Below are positions 62,569 to 64,000 of a stretch of DNA of 64,000 bases, piece by piece. The position numbers and the translations under genes are program-made. The stretch's first letter is position 1. Every line of letters begins with the position of its first letter. Where the stretch lies: contig JAWBQJ010000002.1 of assembly GCA_038845865.1 (NCBI GenBank), positions 124,001 to 188,000 of the forward strand. Direction: 5' to 3'. Under the pieces are notes generated by a model. That model was not told where the DNA came from. It made no database searches and saw only the letters and a program-made list of their open reading frames with translations. Source of the DNA: Desulfurococcaceae archaeon (lineage in GTDB: Archaea; Thermoproteota; Thermoprotei_A; Sulfolobales; Desulfurococcaceae).

Positions 62569-63435
62569 ATGAAGGTTAAGTTCATATCGTTTGATAGCAT
62601 GGGAGTTAGGAGCATGGCTACGCTTGTTGAGACAACCGGTGGCACCTTTTTCATAGATCCTGGTGCGGCGCTCGCACCCCGCAGATACGGCCTTCCCCCG
62701 CACGAAGAGGAGCTTGAAGCGCTTGAACGCTTTCTCGGCGAAATACGCGAACGGACTCGCGAGGTAGATTACTTAGTCATAACACACTACCATAGAGATC
62801 ATTACCTTTACAGGAATGGGGAAGAGGAGTACTATAGGGGTAAGCTGATATACGCTAAAAACCCTTATGCGCAGATAAATCCAAGCCAGAGGGTTAGGGC
62901 TTACACTCTTTTCAAGAAGATGGGAGTTAGCTTCTTAGCTAAACGTGTCCTGTACGCTGATGGTAGCACATTCACCGTAGATGGTGTAAGAGTGGAATTC
63001 TCTCCACCACTGCCGCACGGCGAATGCGGAACAAAGCTCGGTTGGGTTATAGCAGTGACGATGATGGAGGATGACTATGTATTTACGCATGCAAGTGATA
63101 CGCAGGGCTGTATGTGTTCAGAGTCACTCAACTATCTCGGGAGGAGAATGGCTGATCTGCTGGTAATAAGCGGCCCGCCGACATATTTCAGCCCGCGCTA
63201 TGAAGTACCGGAGAACACCATTAAGCTGGTGAAGAGCCTCAAAGAGGGCTCGACGATCGTAATAGATCACCACTTCCTCAGGGATCGCAACTACATAAAG
63301 CACATGGAGCGTTTAAAAAACCTGAGAAAGGACGTGAAGGTATTGACGGCCGCCGAGTACATGGGGTTCGAGGTCAGGCAACTAGAAGCTTACAGGGATG
63401 CTTTATGGGGTGCCAGAAAACACGAAAAAAGGTGA
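62569..63435 (+). CDS. UPF0282 metallo-beta-lactamase-fold protein
   Basis: A 288-residue protein with metal site THYHRDHYLY (HxHxDH variant HYHRDH), FFIDPGAALAPRRYGLPPHEEE at the start, and HASDTQGC and IDHHFLRD later. This is the UPF0282/COG2248 archaeal family, a predicted metal-dependent hydrolase, function unknown. ATG 62569 follows GGAGGGG about 17 nt upstream. The gene is divergent from nucS. Confidence 0.9.
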   Translation: MKVKFISFDSMGVRSMATLVETTGGTFFIDPGAALAPRRYGLPPHEEELEALERFLGEIRERTREVDYLVITHYHRDHYLYRNGEEEYYRGKLIYAKNPYAQINPSQRVRAYTLFKKMGVSFLAKRVLYADGSTFTVDGVRVEFSPPLPHGECGTKLGWVIAVTMMEDDYVFTHASDTQGCMCSESLNYLGRRMADLLVISGPPTYFSPRYEVPENTIKLVKSLKEGSTIVIDHHFLRDRNYIKHMERLKNLRKDVKVLTAAEYMGFEVRQLEAYRDALWGARKHEKR

Positions 63436-63552
63436 ACTTCAGCTCGAAAGCTACTAGGCCATCACTAACCAGTACCAGAAACCCATAGTTTTCTAGCAGT
63501 AAGCCTCTCGCACAGTCTGCCGATAAGGCGGTATTCGCCATTAAGTATAACG

Positions 63553-63560
63553 CTTAAAAG
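63553..63560 (+). promoter_or_regulatory. Box A promoter of CDF transporter gene
   Basis: CTTAAAAG at 63553-63560 predicts a start near 63582, just before the GGTGA sites and the TTG start at 63604. Confidence 0.4.
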
Positions 63561-63603
63561 GTGTTCTTGGGAGATTATATAACTAGCTGGTGAATGGTGA
63601 GAA

Positions 63604-64000
63604 TTGCATCCGGTAGCCCTGCTCTTCATAATTAACTTGACGTCTGCCATCTTAAAGATCATCAGCGTAACGGGGACTACCGCTACCAGCGTATTTGTAG
63701 ACATGTTAAATGATGTTGGCGACGCCGTTGGATTGGGATTACTACTTCTCGGCCTCAGCTACGAGAGAAGAAAAAGTGACATTGTATATCCATATGGCAC
63801 GCGGCGGGCACTTTACGTTCTCTCTTTAATAACAATATCGATCATTAGCGGTTCAATATTTACGATAGCCTTATTCAAGGTAGTTAACGTACTAAGAGCA
63901 CATGAAGGCATGGTGGTCTCATTGCAGTCCATTTACGCATTTATGCCTGCATTCCTACTGAACGTGGGGGGCTTATTAGTGGTATATCTAAGCATGAGAA
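63604..64000 (+). CDS. Cation diffusion facilitator transporter, cut by right window edge
   Basis: An open frame from TTG 63604 runs off the window end (132 codons seen). It follows an in-frame TGA two codons earlier, so the start cannot lie further upstream. The first two membrane spans carry the CDF pattern: VFVDMLNDVGDAVGLGLLLLGL (Asp residues of the transport site) and DIVYPYGTRRALYVLS (the hPYG motif), followed by a third and fourth span. CDF proteins export Zn2+, Fe2+ or Mn2+ in exchange for protons. Confidence 0.82.
   Translation, partial: MHPVALLFIINLTSAILKIISVTGTTATSVFVDMLNDVGDAVGLGLLLLGLSYERRKSDIVYPYGTRRALYVLSLITISIISGSIFTIALFKVVNVLRAHEGMVVSLQSIYAFMPAFLLNVGGLLVVYLSMR

Overview
This 64 kb window comes from a hyperthermophilic crenarchaeon (Thermoproteota, class Thermoprotei, most like Desulfurococcales and relatives). 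It has TATA-box binding protein, a TFB-type cyclin-fold protein, an archaeal Lrp regulator, LSm protein, NucS, GPN GTPase, ATP-dependent DNA ligase, type-4 uracil-DNA glycosylase, UPF0282, DUF2070 and COG1750 proteins. BRE/TATA-like promoters lie about 25 bp before inferred transcription starts, many starts are GTG or TTG behind strong GGAGGTG-type Shine-Dalgarno sites, and gene packing is dense with 1-4 nt overlaps. I cannot name the species. The metabolism looks anaerobic and heterotrophic: indolepyruvate:ferredoxin oxidoreductase, peptide-type ABC uptake, a GH1 glycosidase, a dye-linked L-proline dehydrogenase-type complex and a class III aminotransferase.

Layout. 1-3.6 kb: a truncated solute-binding protein gene faces a GH1 glycosidase gene that is translationally coupled to a VapBC-like pair. 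3.7-7.7 kb: thiazole synthase Thi4 and the iorAB operon. 7.8-13.3 kb: a winged-helix protein, tRNA-Lys(CTT), a phosphoesterase, a secreted Lon-like (COG1750) protease and an M48 membrane protease. 13.4-19.6 kb: two winged-helix regulators followed by three secreted TasA/camelysin-like subunits, a multi-TM SipW-type signal peptidase and a DUF5305 membrane protein. This is the most striking system in the window and resembles archaeal bundling pili. 19.9-35.5 kb: mainly informational and housekeeping genes (protein phosphatase, TBP, DUF2070, GPN GTPase, DNA ligase, a second COG1750 protein, UDG, dolichol-kinase-like enzyme, GtrA-like protein, KaiC-like ATPase, Lrp regulator, ThiC). 35.5-48 kb: an anion permease, a four-gene proline-dehydrogenase-type operon, a stand-alone PD-(D/E)XK nuclease-like protein and a complete Opp-type ABC transporter with a divergent binding protein. 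48-64 kb: a divergent Rnl1-like RNA ligase homologue, RidA, a TFB core without zinc ribbon, CBS, Mut7-C, AMMECR1, VUT/YhhQ and NadE proteins, DUF711, an aminotransferase, TrkH, LSm, a methyltransferase, NucS, UPF0282 and a CDF transporter cut by the right edge.

How genes work together. The pilus-like locus carries its own regulators, subunits, processing peptidase and accessory protein. All three subunits share an Ala-x-Ala|Met-Trp junction, a TGEV strand and a closing QWNE motif, which suggests polymerisation through the N-terminal strand. Thi4 and ThiC supply the two halves of thiamine. IorAB and the proline-dehydrogenase-like complex feed electrons from amino acids into ferredoxin or quinone-like acceptors, with the Opp system supplying peptides.

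Several genes have starts that simple ORF calling misses: RidA (CTG, overlapping the stop of a 33-codon ORF), the proline-dehydrogenase alpha subunit (no ATG/GTG/TTG before its conserved N-terminal domain), and the two truncated edge genes. Two intergenic regions fold into candidate structured RNAs. All function calls come from reading the sequence without database searches.
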